Below are positions 31,777-41,911 of a stretch of 64,000 bases of DNA, piece by piece. Source of the DNA: Marmoricola sp. (GTDB lineage Bacteria; Actinomycetota; Actinomycetes; Propionibacteriales; Nocardioidaceae); the NCBI GenBank assembly GCA_025965315.1, contig JAOPXD010000029.1, forward strand, positions 1 to 64,000, read 5' to 3'. A program made the translations under genes and the position numbers. Below the pieces are notes generated by a model. The model was given only the letters and a program-made list of their open reading frames with translations. It was not told where the DNA came from and did not search any database. Each line of letters begins with the position of its first letter. The first letter of the stretch is position 1.

Positions 31777-31991
31777 GCGCCGAAGTCCGCCCGTACTGGT
31801 CGGGTTCGTAGCCAGCTAGCTGGTCGAATGCCGCAAGGCCATCTCACCGAACGACCAAGCCTGCCTCTGCAAGCTGGCCGAGCTCTGGCCAACGTCCGCA
31901 CTCAGTCACTAGCTCTGGCTCGTGAGCAAGCTGCACCTAAGGCGTACTGCTTGGTGGTGCTCGCAAGCGGCCAAAGCGTGGCGTTATCCAG

Positions 31992-32159
31992 GTGTATGGA
32001 ATAGTGCGCCCGGAGATTGATGTAGTCCAACTAGTCCGAGCTGCCACCGCAAAGCACCGCGCCCACAATGCTGAGCTCCAAGCCCACTTGGAGCAGGCTG
32101 ACGCACTCATCAAGGAGCTTGATGAGTGGATAGACGAGCAACGTAGTCAGGCGTCGTAG
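31992..32159 (+). CDS. Small coiled-coil-like protein (GTG start)
   Basis: GTG...RPEIDVVQLVRAATAKHRAHNAELQAHLEQADALIKELDEWIDEQRSQAS*; not in ORF track. Confidence 0.45.
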   Translation: MYGIVRPEIDVVQLVRAATAKHRAHNAELQAHLEQADALIKELDEWIDEQRSQAS

Positions 32160-32599
32160 TTCCATCCCGGCCGCGGCCGCATTTGCACGCCAACACTAAG
32201 AAGATGGCTGCGGACGTGCTTCGCACTCACCTTGTATCTATCTGCCAGGGACTGCAGTGATGCACCTGCCTCATAGCGGCGGGCAGCGTCTTCGACTTGA
32301 GAAGCACCGAGTCCCTGGTTGCGAATCGTGACGCCAGCTTCACGGAGCGTTCGCAGCACGGTTCCTTTGCCCAGGTTGTAGTCCTGCATGAGTTGGTTGC
32401 TGGAAGTGCCGGCTTCGTAGTCGGCAACCATCTGGGCTCGTACCTCAGGAGTGAACCGTTGGTCCAGCTTGTGACGAATCGGTCCTTCTGTAGCTACTTC
32501 TAGGAGTCGAACCTGACTCTGACTAACTGCCCGGATGGCTCGACGGAGGTCATCCCAAGCGCTTGCTTGTTTCCTATAGCGTCCTATGAGCTCCACCAA
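32147..32599 (-). CDS. HTH protein (resolvase-HTH-like repeats) starting inside attR
   Basis: QRFTPEVRAQMVADYEAGTSSNQLMQDYNLGKGTVLRTLREAGVTIRNQG...YEAGASLQSLADRYKVSAKHVRSHL; TTG/GTG start. Confidence 0.75.
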   Translation of the reverse strand: MVELIGRYRKQASAWDDLRRAIRAVSQSQVRLLEVATEGPIRHKLDQRFTPEVRAQMVADYEAGTSSNQLMQDYNLGKGTVLRTLREAGVTIRNQGLGASQVEDAARRYEAGASLQSLADRYKVSAKHVRSHLLSVGVQMRPRPGWNYDA

Positions 32600-32628
32600 G
32601 GGCCGCCCTCCGGGGCGGCTTTCTGGTT
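32589..32628. repeat. attR core: right copy of 40-bp direct repeat
   Basis: Identical to 18-57. Confidence 0.9.
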
Positions 32629-32644
32629 TCAGCCCGGCACCGGC

Positions 32645-32809
32645 TCAGTGCGGGAGGTGCACCACCCCGGTCTCGATCTGGCTCAGGTCTCCGTCTCCAC
32701 CGATCTCCTCGGGGGTCGGACCGGTGGTCCCTGCCGCCTTGTCGGCCGAGGCCGGTGCGTCGGGGGTCTCGTCCTGCTCGTCACGGTGGCCAGATGATTC
32801 AGTGCTCAT
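32645..32809 (-). CDS. Small acidic hypothetical protein
   Basis: MSTESSGHRDEQDETPDAPASADKAAGTTGPTPEEIGGDGDLSQIETGVVHLPH. Confidence 0.45.
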   Translation of the reverse strand: MSTESSGHRDEQDETPDAPASADKAAGTTGPTPEEIGGDGDLSQIETGVVHLPH

Positions 32810-32964
32810 GGCGCCGCATCCTGGGGGTCGGCGGACTGAAATTGCTCGCAGAGGGTCCACGACTGGTCCAGTCGCCCACCCGAAACTTGGGAGGATGGGG
32901 TGGGCGACCAGGATGGAGTGTGGACCACCGACCGACCTGTACCCCGGGCCCGGCTCCCTATTCA

Positions 32965-33720
32965 TCAAGCTGCCGGCGTCACCAGGTCGCTGCTGGTCGG
33001 AACGGCAATCGAGACCGGCTTGCCCCACCGCGTCAGGTTGACGATCGTGTGCTGGCCGTCGACGGTCGCGGTGATCCGGCGGAGCAGGTTGCCGGAGTCG
33101 ACGTAGAACTCGAAGGTCATCAGTTCTGAGATTCCGCTGCTGCCCATCAGCACTCGGAAGGCTCCGGTTGCTTTCGTCGGATCGACCACCAGCCGGTACG
33201 CCGACAGCCCGTTGCTGTTCTTCGCCTTGTCCTTGGTCGCCGACACGATGCCCTTGCCGAATCCGGCCACCGAGTCGTGCGGGCCGATGTTGGTGAAGGT
33301 GCGCAGCAGGCTTCCGTAGCTCGGGTCGTTCTTGCCGATCATCAGGAACTTCCCGCCCGGACCCTGCTGGACGTAGACGATGCCGCGCGCCACGACGAAC
33401 ATCGTGCGGTGCCGGTTCTCGGTCCCGCGAGCCTCGATCGTGGTCGGCCCGGCGCCGTAGCTGATGTCGGCGGCGCCCGAACCCATCGGGCCGGAACTGA
33501 CCGTGATGTGCACGCTGGTCTTGCTGTCGATCGCCGACAGCAGGTTCCGGACGAAGGTGGCCTTCGTCGTACCGGACTGGGTTCCCGCGGTTACCGACAC
33601 GGAGGTCGGCGAGCCCGACGGCTTGTCCAGCGCGGCGGGCTGGTGAGCACCGCACCCGGCGACGAACAGGAGCGATCCCGTTGCGGCGACGACAGCAACA
33701 CGGCGGAAGTGGGTCATGAC
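32965..33720 (-). CDS. Lipoprotein (LppX/LprG-like)
   Basis: MTHFRRVAVVAATGSLLFVAGCG lipobox; LppX-like length. Start near 33718-33720. Confidence 0.72.
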   Translation of the reverse strand, partial: VMTHFRRVAVVAATGSLLFVAGCGAHQPAALDKPSGSPTSVSVTAGTQSGTTKATFVRNLLSAIDSKTSVHITVSSGPMGSGAADISYGAGPTTIEARGTENRHRTMFVVARGIVYVQQGPGGKFLMIGKNDPSYGSLLRTFTNIGPHDSVAGFGKGIVSATKDKAKNSNGLSAYRLVVDPTKATGAFRVLMGSSGISELMTFEFYVDSGNLLRRITATVDGQHTIVNLTRWGKPVSIAVPTSSDLVTPAA

Positions 33721-34022
33721 GGGCTCCGGCTCGGCGAATCGGATAAGCGGGACCAACAGGGACCGAGGAAGGTGATACACAGCGACCGCTGAGGTCTCGG
33801 GTCCTCAACGGTCGCTGCAGTCACCATTCTGCCCGAAGATCCACCAATCTGCAATGACATCTTGAACTATTAGTACAGAATTCCAGTACGAGGTTTTTGG
33901 GCTGTTCTGGGCAGTTCGCGACCTTGAGGCGGCTCACTGCACCGACACCCTGGCCAATCGCCTAGAACACGTTCTAGTGTGGCGAGCCAGTACTGCCCCG
34001 CCCCCTGACGAAGGAACTCGCC

Positions 34023-34625
34023 GTGGAGAAGATCGACCTGCTGCTCTGGGATGACGACGCCGTCATCGCTGCCTCGAACGTGAAGGTCGCCGGTCTCCGG
34101 TCGGTCGCTGTGTCTGCCGCCGCCGATCTTCCAGCCGCGCCGCTGCTGATGGGGAGCGGATCCTTGCTGCGCGGGTTCGCGGAGTTCTGGGTCGACTCGG
34201 TCGATGTCTGGCCCGAGATCGTCGCGCAGGCCCAGGGCGACGCCTACCTCGTCACCGAGTCGATCCCGCAGCCCGTCGACCAAGGCGTGCTGCTGACGCA
34301 CTTCACCTGGTTCCCCAAGCCCGAGCGGCTCTCGGACGAAGCCTTCTTCCACGGCTGGCACGCCATTCACACGCCTTCGTCGGCGAGACTGCACCCGCTG
34401 CGTCAGGGCTACGTCCGCGACGCCGTCTCCCGGACGCTGACCCCGGGCTCGGCGCCGATCCGCGCGATCGTGAGCGAGTTCTTCACCGAGGACGTCTACC
34501 TCGACCCGGCGCGCCTCTTCGGGAGCAAGGACGAGCTGATGGCCACCATGGACGAGCTGCCGCTGTACGCCGACCAGCAGGACATCTCGAGCTGCCCGCT
34601 GCGCAAGGTCCCGTCAGCCGGCTGA
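34023..34625 (+). CDS. Hypothetical protein (EthD-like)
   Basis: 200-aa ORF, MEKIDLLLWDDDAVIAASNVK...HGWHAIHTP. Confidence 0.55.
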   Translation: MEKIDLLLWDDDAVIAASNVKVAGLRSVAVSAAADLPAAPLLMGSGSLLRGFAEFWVDSVDVWPEIVAQAQGDAYLVTESIPQPVDQGVLLTHFTWFPKPERLSDEAFFHGWHAIHTPSSARLHPLRQGYVRDAVSRTLTPGSAPIRAIVSEFFTEDVYLDPARLFGSKDELMATMDELPLYADQQDISSCPLRKVPSAG

Positions 34626-34635
34626 GCCGGCCCGA

Positions 34636-35922
34636 TCAGCTGTCAGGTGCGAACGAGAACTTCTCGCGGGCTGCCGCCTGCCGGGTCGGGACGTGCTCGG
34701 TCGGGACGTGATCCGCAGGGGCCTCGTACCCCTTGAGGATCTGCCGAGCGACTGATTGGCGGTGCACCTCGTCGGGGCCGTCGTAGATACGGGCAGCCCG
34801 CGCCCAGCGGTACATCGCCTCCAGCGGCAGGTCGCTGGAGTACCCGAGCGATCCGTGTGCCTGCAGCGCGCGGTCGATGACGTCGTGCAGCACCTTGGCG
34901 CCGAAGTACTTGATCATCGCGATGTCGGTGCGGGCCGCGGACGAGCCCTGCGTGTCCATCACCCAGGCGGCGTGCAGGGTCATCAGCCGCGCGGCCTGCA
35001 TCTCTGCGGCGGAGTCGGCGATCCAGTTCTGGATGGTCTGCTTCTCCGCGAGGATGCTGCCGTGGGCGTACCGGTACGTGGCACGCTCGCACAGCATGTC
35101 GAAGGCCCGCTGGGCCTGGCCGAGCCAGCGCATCGCATGGTGGATGCGCCCGGGCCCGAGCCGGTGCTGGGCGATCACGAAGGCATTGCCGACACCGCCG
35201 AGCACGGCGTCCGCAGGAACCCGGACGTCGTCGTACCTGATCTCGGCGTGGTTGCCGTACCGGCCGAACCGGGCGGACGGGTCGTCCATGCTGCCGACGT
35301 CGCGGACGATCGTGATGCCGGGCGTGGCCGCAGGGACGATGAACATGGTGGCGCGGGCATGGCTCACGGCTTCCGGGTCCGTCACCGCCATCACGATCAG
35401 GAAATCGGCCACCGAGGCGTTGGACGAGTACCACTTGTGGCCGTTGATGACCCACTCGTCGCCGTCCTGGACGGCACGGGTCACGAGCAGGGTCGGGTCC
35501 GAGCCGGCAGTGTCCGGCTCGGTCATCGAGAAGGCCGAACGGATCTCGCCGGCGAGCAGCGGTTCCAGCCAGCGCTCCTTCTGCTCCGGCGATCCCACCA
35601 GCGCCAGGATCTCGCTGTTCCCGCTGTCGGGCGCCGCGCAGCCGAAGGCCGCTGGCGCCAGCACGCACCTACCGAGGATCTCGTGCATCAGGCCGAGCCT
35701 GACCTGCCCGAAGCCCTGACCGCCGTGCTCGGGGTCGAGGTGCGCCGCCCAGAGCCCCTGCTGCTTGACCTGCTCCTTCATCGGCTTCAGGGCGTGGTCG
35801 ATCGCGTCGATGTCGAGCTCGTCGAGGAGCGACTCGAGCGGCAGCAGCTCGGTGCGGACGAAGTCCCGCATCCACTCGAGCTTGGCCTCGAACTCGGGTT
35901 CGGTACTGAAATCCCAGCTCAT
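34636..35922 (-). CDS. Acyl-CoA dehydrogenase
   Basis: AFSMTEPDTAGSDPTLL, INGHKWYSSNASVADF, ALQAHGSLGYSSDLPLE. Confidence 0.92.
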   Translation of the reverse strand: MSWDFSTEPEFEAKLEWMRDFVRTELLPLESLLDELDIDAIDHALKPMKEQVKQQGLWAAHLDPEHGGQGFGQVRLGLMHEILGRCVLAPAAFGCAAPDSGNSEILALVGSPEQKERWLEPLLAGEIRSAFSMTEPDTAGSDPTLLVTRAVQDGDEWVINGHKWYSSNASVADFLIVMAVTDPEAVSHARATMFIVPAATPGITIVRDVGSMDDPSARFGRYGNHAEIRYDDVRVPADAVLGGVGNAFVIAQHRLGPGRIHHAMRWLGQAQRAFDMLCERATYRYAHGSILAEKQTIQNWIADSAAEMQAARLMTLHAAWVMDTQGSSAARTDIAMIKYFGAKVLHDVIDRALQAHGSLGYSSDLPLEAMYRWARAARIYDGPDEVHRQSVARQILKGYEAPADHVPTEHVPTRQAAAREKFSFAPDS

Positions 35923-37010
35923 CTGGTGCCTCCGTCTGGTTGCAGGGTCACGTCGGTGGTGAAGTCCTGGGCGCGCTCGATCAGCGAGCAGGCGACCACG
36001 TGAAACATCTCGCCGAGCGCGAGGTCCGCCTTGCCGGCGCAGGCACGGGCGTAGGTGCCCTCGAGCACGATGCCGAGCTTGAAGCCGGCCAGCGCGGCGT
36101 ACCAGTGGATCGCACCGAGGTCGCGCGTCGAGTGCTCGGCGTACCGGGCGACCAGCTCGGCACGGGACGCGAGCCCGCCTTCTCCGGCGAACTTCTGGGC
36201 GAGCACGTCCACCGGCGAACCGTCACCGGACGGCCAGGTCACCAGCAGCCAGCCGAGGTCGAGCAGCGGGTCGCCGATGGTGGCCATCTCCCAGTCCAGG
36301 ATGGCGGCCAGCTCGGGCCCCTCGGTGTCGAAGAGCAGGTTGGCCACGTGGAAGTCGCCGTGCAGGATGCCCGGCCGGTACGTCGTCGGCAGCCGGGCGG
36401 TCAACCAGTCGGCAAGGTCGTGGACGCCGGGCAACCCGGTGGCTGGGTAGCCGTCGAGTGCGGCGTAGGACTCGAGCTCGCCGAGCCATCGCGGGACCTG
36501 CCGCTCGAGGAACCCGTCTGGTTGTCCGAAGTCCGCCAGCCCGACCGCCTCGGGGTCCACCGCGCCAAGAGCAGCCAGGGCCTCGACCGCGCTCAACCCC
36601 ATCCGGTGCCGGGTGGCGGCATCTCCGGCATGCAGCGCAGGTAACCCGTTGGAAGGATTGAACCCGTCGATCGACTCCATCAGGAAGAACGCCGATCCGC
36701 CCATCACCGATTCGTCGTCGCAGGCCGCGATCAGGGCGGGGGAGCGCACCTCGCGTCCCGTCAGCGCGGTGAGGATCCGAGCCTCGCGACGCAGGTTGTC
36801 GTTGCTCCTGGGGCGCAGGTGCCGCGGTGGTCGGCGTAGGACGTAGGTGTGGCCGCCCCGGTTGAAGCGGACCAGCAGGTTCTGGGTACCGCCCGTGAGG
36901 ACGGCGACCTCGTCGAACGACCCGGTCGGCAGTCCTTGCCCGTCCATCCAGGCACCGAGGGCCGGGAGGTCCACCAGGCCACGCATGGCTGGGTCGAGGT
37001 CAGGTTCCAC
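35919..37010 (-). CDS. Phosphotransferase (APH-like) family protein
   Basis: GILHGDFHVANLLFDTEGPELAAILDWEMATIGDPLLDLGWLL. Confidence 0.9.
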   Translation of the reverse strand: MEPDLDPAMRGLVDLPALGAWMDGQGLPTGSFDEVAVLTGGTQNLLVRFNRGGHTYVLRRPPRHLRPRSNDNLRREARILTALTGREVRSPALIAACDDESVMGGSAFFLMESIDGFNPSNGLPALHAGDAATRHRMGLSAVEALAALGAVDPEAVGLADFGQPDGFLERQVPRWLGELESYAALDGYPATGLPGVHDLADWLTARLPTTYRPGILHGDFHVANLLFDTEGPELAAILDWEMATIGDPLLDLGWLLVTWPSGDGSPVDVLAQKFAGEGGLASRAELVARYAEHSTRDLGAIHWYAALAGFKLGIVLEGTYARACAGKADLALGEMFHVVACSLIERAQDFTTDVTLQPDGGTR

Positions 37011-37047
37011 GAAGTCAGTCCTCCTGCTGGTCGGGGGGATGAGCGGC

Positions 37048-37464
37048 TCAGCGCAGCACGCCGACGATCAGGAGCACGGTGGCTGCGACCATCACCGGAG
37101 CCAGGGTGACCAGCAGCAGGTCGACGGCGTGCTCCTTGGTCGGCGACGCCCGGTGCTCGCCCGTCGCGCCGGGGGCGAACTGGTGGCCCGCTCCCCAGAG
37201 TGCGCCGAGCTGGGTGGCGAGCCAGTTGGCGTAGCTGCTGTACGCGAGGAGTACGACGGTGACCACCTCCCAGGCGTGGGACAGGTTCAGCTTCGGCCAC
37301 AGCAGACCGACGACGATCAGGAACGGTCCGTTGGTCATTCCCACCAGGTGGCTGGAGACGCCCATCCGGGGGTTCTTGAGGACCGGGATGGCCAGGCCCG
37401 TGAGCAGGCCGAGCAGGAAGAGGACCAGGCCGAGGGTGAAGAGGAGATCCTGCATCCCGGTCAC
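37048..37464 (-). CDS. Membrane protein resembling hydroxylaminobenzene mutase
   Basis: LGLVLFLLGLLTGLAIPVLKNPRMGVSSHLVGMTNGPFLIVVGLLWPKL. Confidence 0.6.
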   Translation of the reverse strand: MTGMQDLLFTLGLVLFLLGLLTGLAIPVLKNPRMGVSSHLVGMTNGPFLIVVGLLWPKLNLSHAWEVVTVVLLAYSSYANWLATQLGALWGAGHQFAPGATGEHRASPTKEHAVDLLLVTLAPVMVAATVLLIVGVLR

Positions 37465-37480
37465 GCTAGCCCTGGAACGC

Positions 37481-37669
37481 CTACGCCGTCACTGGTGGAG
37501 CAGGTGGTGCCGGGCTAGCGTGCCCGAGGATGTGCTCGCGGGTCGGGACGTGCGTCCCGTGGGCGCCGCCGTGATCGCGGGCGTGCGCCTGGACCTGGGC
37601 GACCAGGTCGTCCTCGTCGGTGGCGATGATGGGTTCGCGGCAGCGTTTGCAGATCGTGGTCACAGTCAT
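37481..37669 (-). CDS. Small CxxC protein (DUF1059-like)
   Basis: MTVTTICKRCREPIIATDEDDLVAQVQAHARDHGG. Confidence 0.55.
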   Translation of the reverse strand: MTVTTICKRCREPIIATDEDDLVAQVQAHARDHGGAHGTHVPTREHILGHASPAPPAPPVTA

Positions 37670-37676
37670 GGATTTT

Positions 37677-37717
37677 ACGATACATAGTGTCGTGGTCCAT
37701 GCATAGTGTCCTATACT
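37677..37717. promoter_or_regulatory. Candidate TetR operator region
   Basis: CGATACATAGTGTCG and GCATAGTGTCCTATAC (repeat CATAGTGTC at 37683 and 37702) overlapping TATACT. Confidence 0.5.
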
Positions 37718-37723
37718 GGCATC

Positions 37724-38296
37724 GTGCCCAAGCTGTGGAGCCAGACCATCGAAGGCCATCGGGCCGCCGTCCGGGACGCGACCTTGGACGCGACCGCCGC
37801 GCTCGTCGCCGAGCGGGGTCTGTCGTCGGTCACCATGTCCGAGGTGGCGAGCAGTGCCGGGATCGGTCGCGCCACGCTCTACAAGTACTTCCCGGACGTC
37901 GACTCGATCCTCACTGCCTGGCACGAGCGTCAGGTCGGCGAGCACCTCGCGCGGCTCACCGAGATCCGGGAGCGCGGGACCGACGTGCACGGGCAGCTCG
38001 TCGAGGTCCTGACTGCGTTCGCCTTCATGAACCGCGGTCCGCACGACGACGAGGTCTCGGCGCTGCTCCACCAGGGCCGATACGTCACCACCGCGCACCA
38101 ACGGCTGCACGGCCTCATCGAGGACCTGATCGTCGGTGGTGTGGGTGCTGGTGACCTGCGCGCCGATGTCCCGCCGACCGAGCTCGCCAGCTACTGCCTG
38201 CACGCGCTCGCGTCCGCAGGCAGTCTGTCCTCGAAGGCGGCGGTCCACCGGCTGGTCGGCGTCACTCTGGCCGGTATCACGGCGCAACGGTCCTGA
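37724..38296 (+). CDS. TetR-family regulator
   Basis: VRDATLDATAALVAERGLSSVTMSEVASSAGIGRATLYKYFPDVDSIL. Confidence 0.9.
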   Translation: MPKLWSQTIEGHRAAVRDATLDATAALVAERGLSSVTMSEVASSAGIGRATLYKYFPDVDSILTAWHERQVGEHLARLTEIRERGTDVHGQLVEVLTAFAFMNRGPHDDEVSALLHQGRYVTTAHQRLHGLIEDLIVGGVGAGDLRADVPPTELASYCLHALASAGSLSSKAAVHRLVGVTLAGITAQRS

Positions 38297-38305
38297 ATCC
38301 TGCGG

Positions 38306-39385
38306 TCAGCCTGTCGCCTGGTTCATGGGCTGGAGCAGCCGCGGCATCCTCGTCGCACTCACGAGCACCGTGAACTCGACCACCGCCGGCGGCGTGAGCG
38401 GTAGCCGCGAGCCGGCTGCCGTCACCACGATGGTTTCGCTGGCGAGGAACTCACCGGTCCTGGGGTCGGCGAAGATGACCAGCTGTCTCCCGGATGTCAG
38501 ACCAGGAGCAACGAACGCCGCGGCGGGTCGGCCGAGGCGATCAGCAGTGGTGCCGAGGTACTCGATGCCCTGGGTGGCGGCGAGCGAACGCCAGAGCGCA
38601 GCAGCCAGGCGAGGCGAGACCACCTGGTGCTGGTAGCGGCTGACGATGTCGGCCGCGACGCAGGAGGACGAGCTCGGACAGTCCTTCGCGGTGCCCGTCG
38701 GCGCAGGCAGTTCCGTGCTGGTCGACCGGGACCCTTCGAGCGGAAGGCTGAGCCGCCCGTCCCCGTCCAGCGCGCGGCCGTGACCCCGGACCAGGATCAC
38801 CGTGCCGTCGGGGCGCACGTAGCGGCGGGTGATCGTCGGCACGAAACGGGTCGACGTCCGGTGAGTGGTCGCGCTGCCCGGCAAGGTCCAGCTGTCGGTC
38901 TGGATCAGCTGGAAGTGCCCCGTTCCCGATGCTGGTTGTCGAGCGATCGCACGAGCGAGCCGGATCAGCCAGGGGCCGGCAGCCGTGCCCGTGAGGGTCG
39001 GGGTCGTGGCGCTGGCCAACGTGAACGTCGCCATCCGCGGCGTCGGAACGGTCGCGCCGACGGCTTCCTGGTGCGGCGGGCTGACCGGACTGCGCGAGCC
39101 GACCACGACGAGAGTTGCACCCACGACGCTGACCGCGACGACGCTTCCGACCGTCAGGACCCGGCGCCAGGGCAGTCGCTGCCGAGCGCCCGTGCTCGTC
39201 GGCGTGGTTCTTGCGGCGGGCGGCGTCGCGACGATCCGGTGAAGGGCGTCCGACGCGGCGGCGTCCGTACGGCGCTGCTCCTCCTCGGTCAGGGTCTGGT
39301 CCGGGTGCAGCCCGAGCTCGGCGAGGAGGTCGCGCACCTCGCGTTCCAGATCGCTGTCCGCAGGGTCGTTGGTGGGGTCAGTCAT
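38306..39385 (-). CDS. CU044_5270-like membrane protein, sigma-factor partner
   Basis: RRVLTVGSVVAVSVVGATLVVVG TM; overlaps sigma gene. Confidence 0.65.
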   Translation of the reverse strand: MTDPTNDPADSDLEREVRDLLAELGLHPDQTLTEEEQRRTDAAASDALHRIVATPPAARTTPTSTGARQRLPWRRVLTVGSVVAVSVVGATLVVVGSRSPVSPPHQEAVGATVPTPRMATFTLASATTPTLTGTAAGPWLIRLARAIARQPASGTGHFQLIQTDSWTLPGSATTHRTSTRFVPTITRRYVRPDGTVILVRGHGRALDGDGRLSLPLEGSRSTSTELPAPTGTAKDCPSSSSCVAADIVSRYQHQVVSPRLAAALWRSLAATQGIEYLGTTADRLGRPAAAFVAPGLTSGRQLVIFADPRTGEFLASETIVVTAAGSRLPLTPPAVVEFTVLVSATRMPRLLQPMNQATG

Positions 39386-39890
39386 CGCTGGCTCCCTCGA
39401 CCAGTCTGCGGAGCGACGTGCGTGCACGTCTGAGTCGCATGCTGACGGCTCCCGGGGTGGTCTCCAGGATCTCGGCGATTTCCGCGATCGTGTACCCGCA
39501 GATGAGCAACGAGATTACCTCCCGCTCCTTCTCGGGCAGCTTCGCGAGGGCGTCGCGCACCCTGGCGGACTGCTCGTTGCGTTCTTCCGGCGACTCGACC
39601 ACCGTGGGCCGGACGTCGTGGTCGGCCTGGACCGCGTGGGCCAACCGCAGGCGGCGACGGTGACCGCGCTGGGCGTTGCGCAGCAGACCCTCGCAGATCC
39701 GGTACGCCAGGCTCTCGAGCTGCCGTTGCTCGCGGGCGTTCCCGGGAGCAGGAAGGTCCTTGTCCCAGATGGAACGAAGGGCCTCGACGGCGATCTCGTT
39801 GGCGGCGTCGACGTCGACCCACCTCTGGTTGAAGCGCATCAGTCGCGGGCGCATCTGGTGGAAGAACTCCTCGAACCTGCCGACGTCCAC
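39378..39890 (-). CDS. ECF-type RNA polymerase sigma factor
   Basis: LAKLPEKEREVISLLICGYTIAEIAEILETTPGAVSMRLRRARTSLRRL. Confidence 0.9.
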   Translation of the reverse strand: MDVGRFEEFFHQMRPRLMRFNQRWVDVDAANEIAVEALRSIWDKDLPAPGNAREQRQLESLAYRICEGLLRNAQRGHRRRLRLAHAVQADHDVRPTVVESPEERNEQSARVRDALAKLPEKEREVISLLICGYTIAEIAEILETTPGAVSMRLRRARTSLRRLVEGASDD

Positions 39891-40004
39891 CTAGCCAGTC
39901 CTTGCCGTCGGTCCGAATCGTCGCCGTCACGCTAACGGACCGACAGGGGGTGGTGGCGACGTTGGAGGGGTTATCCACAGGGGCAAATTCGCACAGGGTC
40001 GGTG

Positions 40005-41219
40005 CTACCGCCTCAGTGCCTCGGTGGGCTCGATCCTCGCCGCCCGGGAAGCCGGGTAGAGGCCTGCGATCGAGCCGACGCCGAGGCCGATCGCCGGGGC
40101 GAGGAGCGCCAGCTGCGGTGACATCACCGCTGTCCAGTGCCGCGCCAACGAGACCGCGAGGATCACCAGGATCCCGGCACTGGTTCCGACCAGACCCCCG
40201 ACACCGCCGAGCACGGCTGACTCACCCATGATCTGCGCGCCGATGTGCCGGGGCCGCGCTCCGAGCGCGCGACGAAGGCCGATCTCGGCAGTTCGTTCGA
40301 CGACACCGACCAGGGTGGTGTTGGCGATCCCGACAGCGCCGACCGCGAGGCAGATGAGGGCCAGGACGACCAGCAGAGCATTCAGGTCGTTACCGACCTG
40401 GTCCCGCAGCGACCGCGGGTCCGGGGGAGGAGTCACCGAGATCGCGTGCTCGTCGGTCGGGTCGAGCGCAGCCGGGATCTCACCGGCGACCTGGGACGCA
40501 GCGCCGTTCCTGGTGGCGACGACGACCGTTGCCGCCGTCTTGGCGCCCGGACTACCCCAGAGAGCCTGCGCGGTGCCGCGCGGGATGCTGACCGACAGCA
40601 GCAGCTCAGGATCCCTGACCGAGCTGCTGATCACGCCCACGACGGTGAACGGCACGTCCTGGATGGTGATCGCTGGTTGCGTGGTCAGGGTGGTGATCCC
40701 GAGCCGTTTCGCCAGGGCGGCGCCGATCACGGCCACCCGTTGCCGGGCTCGGTCGGCGAAGGCGTCGTAGAACCGTCCCTGGGTCACCCGTGGCTGGACG
40801 GCTCGCCAGGCTCCGGCGGACACGGCGTACACGTCCGCGGTGCTGAGGGTCTCGGCCGTGGGACCGGCCCCGACCTGGTCCGGACTGACGTCGAGATGCC
40901 AGATCGTGCCGGCGCCGACGATGCCGTGGAGGCGTGCCAGCCGCGCGTCGGTGTCGGACGGGTAGGGAAACGGACCGGAGTCACTGACCCGTGCGTCGGT
41001 AGCAGTGACGGTGGTCGCGCTGAGCGCGTCGAAGGCGCTGCTGATCTGCCCCGACGCCGTGTTCGCCAGTCCCACGACGGTGACGAACGTCCCGACCCCG
41101 AGAACGACGCCGAGCGCCGTCAACGCTGATCGGCCCGGTCTGGCGACGAGCGAGGAAGCGCATTCGGCGATCAGCTGGCGCAGCGTCAACCGGGACGGCT
41201 CGATCGCCCAGGGCCGCAT
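40005..41219 (-). CDS. ABC transporter permease (MacB/FtsX family)
   Basis: [30 protein letters not shown]; adjacent ATPase. Confidence 0.9.
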   Translation of the reverse strand: MRPWAIEPSRLTLRQLIAECASSLVARPGRSALTALGVVLGVGTFVTVVGLANTASGQISSAFDALSATTVTATDARVSDSGPFPYPSDTDARLARLHGIVGAGTIWHLDVSPDQVGAGPTAETLSTADVYAVSAGAWRAVQPRVTQGRFYDAFADRARQRVAVIGAALAKRLGITTLTTQPAITIQDVPFTVVGVISSSVRDPELLLSVSIPRGTAQALWGSPGAKTAATVVVATRNGAASQVAGEIPAALDPTDEHAISVTPPPDPRSLRDQVGNDLNALLVVLALICLAVGAVGIANTTLVGVVERTAEIGLRRALGARPRHIGAQIMGESAVLGGVGGLVGTSAGILVILAVSLARHWTAVMSPQLALLAPAIGLGVGSIAGLYPASRAARIEPTEALRR

Positions 41220-41911
41220 CAGTCGACCTCGGTGAGGTTGCCGTCGGTGATGGCGACGCGTCGCTGCGCGTGTGCGGCGACCTCGGGATCGTGGGTGATG
41301 ACCACCACCGTCTGTCCTGTCGCGTGGACGTTGTCGAGGAGTCCGAGCACGGTGGCGGTGTTCCCGGAGTCGAGGTTCCCGGTGGGCTCGTCGCAGAGCA
41401 GCAGCTCCGGGTGGTTGATCAGGGCGCGGGCGATGGCGACGCGCTGTCGCTCGCCGCCGGAGAGCCGTGACGGCGGTGCCTCGAGCCGATGGGCGAGCCC
41501 GACGCTGGTCAGCGTCCGCGCTGCTCGCGCGGCGAGCTCGGCGGTGGGCTCCGTGCGGTGCTGGTAGAGCGCCCCGAGCATCACGTTCTCCAGCGAGCTG
41601 CGCTGGTCGAGGAGGTGGAAGGACTGGAAGACGAACCCGATCAGCTGCGCGCGACAGGCCGCCCGGTCGCGTTCGGCGAGGCCGGAGACGTCGACCCCGG
41701 CTAGTCGGTAGGTACCGGCGCTGGGGCGATCGAGCAGGCCCAGCAGGTTGAGCAGGGTCGACTTCCCCGAGCCCGACGGGCCGATGATCGCCAGGTACTC
41801 ACCGCGGGGGATGCGCAGGTCGATCTGCTTCAGCGCTCGCACCGGCGGTGGTCCCGGGTAGGTGCGCTCGACGTCGATCAGCTCGACAGCCGCTGGCTGC
41901 GTCGTCGTCAC
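41219..41911 (-). CDS. ABC transporter ATP-binding protein (LolD/MacB type)
   Basis: [57 protein letters not shown]. Confidence 0.95.
   Translation of the reverse strand: MTTTQPAAVELIDVERTYPGPPPVRALKQIDLRIPRGEYLAIIGPSGSGKSTLLNLLGLLDRPSAGTYRLAGVDVSGLAERDRAACRAQLIGFVFQSFHLLDQRSSLENVMLGALYQHRTEPTAELAARAARTLTSVGLAHRLEAPPSRLSGGERQRVAIARALINHPELLLCDEPTGNLDSGNTATVLGLLDNVHATGQTVVVITHDPEVAAHAQRRVAITDGNLTEVD

Noticed and set aside
32645-33808. 387-aa minus ORF
   Set aside because: Arg/Pro-rich shadow frame of the lipoprotein gene; only its last 54 codons look protein-like.
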